Assembly: GCA_002049455.2 (NCBI GenBank)
Contig: KV919227.1
Location: 1 to 44,829 of the forward strand
Length of the DNA: 44,829 bases
From: Porphyra umbilicalis
Lineage: Eukaryota; Rhodophyta; Bangiophyceae; Bangiales; Bangiaceae
Direction: 5' to 3'
A program made the translations under genes and the position numbers. Below are positions 43,840 through 44,829 of this stretch, piece after piece (position 1 is the first letter of the stretch; each line of letters starts with the position of its first letter). A model generated the notes under the pieces. That model was not told where the DNA came from and searched no databases. It worked only from the letters and a program-made list of their open reading frames with translations.

Positions 43840-44829
43840 ATGGGAGAAGGAGCGGCAGACAACGAGGCCACCTTTGAGCGCATTAAAGACATGAGTCCTT
43901 TCATCTTCCCGTTGTTCGACCACCTCGGCGGCATCCGTGTGACCGCGGAGGATGCCTTGACGCTGCTGCCGGGCACGTACGTGAACGACGTCATCGTCAA
44001 CTTTTATGCCCACTATCTCAGGGGCACTGTACTGCACGCCGAGCAAATGCAAGGCGTGCTCGTACTCCCCAGCTACGTGTTCAAGCTGATTCTCGACAAG
44101 GGGCCGCAGGGGGCGATATCGGCGTGCCGCAAGCTCGACATTTTCTGCTACCACACTTGGTTCTTCTTCATGTGCCACGAGGATCACTGGTACGCGGCGT
44201 TGCTGTCGGACATGCACAACATTCACCCCTTGTTGCAGGCTGCACACGGTCTCGGCCCCAAGACCAGCGTACGACGCCCTGCCTTGACGATCGTCAACTC
44301 AATGGAGGGGTTTCCACGCGTTGCCCCCCCCTGCACCGCAGCGACACGGCTGCTTCAATTCGTTGCCTATGAGTACCGACGGCGGCACGGCCTGCGACTC
44401 GACGACGTGCGCACCCTCAGATCGGACATCATCGACATCATTGATGTCCAAGATGCCAAGGTGGCGGCGCAGGAGGGCGTGGACTGCGCGCTGAACATGC
44501 TCGCAAACTTCCACTTCCTTATGACCAGGACCAAGAAGGAGCGGCGGTCGCTGATCAGCACGAAAGACTGGACCCAGGACCTGTATGACGTGCCTTCTCG
44601 TCTGGAGCTCGCGGAGCTGTGCCTCGCACTTTCGTCTGAGGCGCAGGCCGAGAGACTTGCTCGTGGTGGCGGCCAGAGCGGCGGCCGCGACAGCACGCCG
44701 GACCACGAACCGGATTCCCAGGTGGTCGTGACAGCACTGAGTGGACCTGCGGTGAAGAGAGAGCAGCGTAACCTGGCACCACGGCCGGCACCAAGCACGT
44801 TCGCGATGTCCACTCGTGCGACGAGGGGC
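43840..44829 (+). CDS. Ulp1-type (C48) cysteine protease, cut by window end
   Basis: 330 codons are open to the edge, starting MGEGAADNE. The Ulp1/SENP pattern is clear: YVNDVIVNFYAHYL (substrate-binding N-part), H116 in CHEDHWYAALL, N153 in LTIVNSM (the family usually has Asp), Q211 and C216 in AQEGVDCALNMLANF. These are the His, Asp/Asn, oxyanion Gln and nucleophilic Cys. Known relatives remove SUMO or related modifiers, and many DNA transposons of plants, fungi and algae carry such a gene. After residue ~250 the sequence becomes charged and low in complexity. The divergent neighbour and the minisatellite between them suggest a mobile-element gene rather than a host SENP. The C-terminus is not in the window. 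Confidence 0.85.
   Translation, partial: MGEGAADNEATFERIKDMSPFIFPLFDHLGGIRVTAEDALTLLPGTYVNDVIVNFYAHYLRGTVLHAEQMQGVLVLPSYVFKLILDKGPQGAISACRKLDIFCYHTWFFFMCHEDHWYAALLSDMHNIHPLLQAAHGLGPKTSVRRPALTIVNSMEGFPRVAPPCTAATRLLQFVAYEYRRRHGLRLDDVRTLRSDIIDIIDVQDAKVAAQEGVDCALNMLANFHFLMTRTKKERRSLISTKDWTQDLYDVPSRLELAELCLALSSEAQAERLARGGGQSGGRDSTPDHEPDSQVVVTALSGPAVKREQRNLAPRPAPSTFAMSTRATRG

Noticed and set aside
42510..43877. Three overlapping plus-strand frames of 360-455 codons
   Set aside because: They are produced by a stop-free 73/72-bp repeat that reads open in every plus frame. The repeat period is not a multiple of three, and the frames have no domain.

Overview
The window looks like nuclear DNA of a GC-rich, plastid-bearing eukaryote. 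The best guess is a red alga of the Porphyra/Pyropia type. That rests on spliceosomal GT-AG introns, no operons, a small heat-shock protein with a simple plastid-transit-like N-terminus that has Phe at residue 3 (typical of primary red-algal plastids), a BT1-type folate/biopterin transporter, and a dense load of PIF/Harbinger-like DNA transposons. Clade assignment is inference, not proof.

Layout. (1) Bases 1-9010: mostly non-coding, with GC-rich low-complexity blocks, three copies of a dispersed motif, a decayed Harbinger transposase relic (5802-6364, minus) and a 49-bp inverted-repeat pair. Weakly similar ends suggest that 367-9010 is itself an old Harbinger element. (2) 9011-23048: elements lie end to end and separated only by TTA trinucleotides. 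One ~0.54-kb MITE-like element (9014-14885) contains a second non-autonomous Harbinger element (9446-14770, TSD TCA), which contains a non-autonomous LTR retrotransposon (9632-13715, two 473-bp LTRs, TSD AATGC). It abuts an 8.2-kb autonomous-type Harbinger element (14889-23045) that carries a broken transposase and a broken convergent Myb/SANT-like accessory gene, both swollen by GC-rich minisatellites. (3) 23049-26771: intergenic, ending in an extremely GC-rich stretch with an 87-bp tandem repeat. (4) 26772-33100: host genes, namely a BT1 transporter (four recognisable exons, one apparent 1-nt frameshift, 3' end not found) and a plastid-type HSP20 on the minus strand. (5) 33346-37119: a second Harbinger gene pair (Myb/SANT-like plus, DDE transposase minus) with both reading frames open; its ends were not found. 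(6) 37282-38240: an unrecognised two-exon Cys-rich/coiled-coil gene. (7) 40583-44829: an unrecognised 487-codon minus-strand gene and a divergent Ulp1-type cysteine protease gene that runs off the window, separated by a ~1-kb 73/72-bp minisatellite. The last pair may belong to another large mobile element.

The working genes supported here are HSP20 and perhaps the Harbinger pair at 33-37 kb and the Ulp1 gene. Most other long open frames are artefacts of stop-poor GC-rich DNA.
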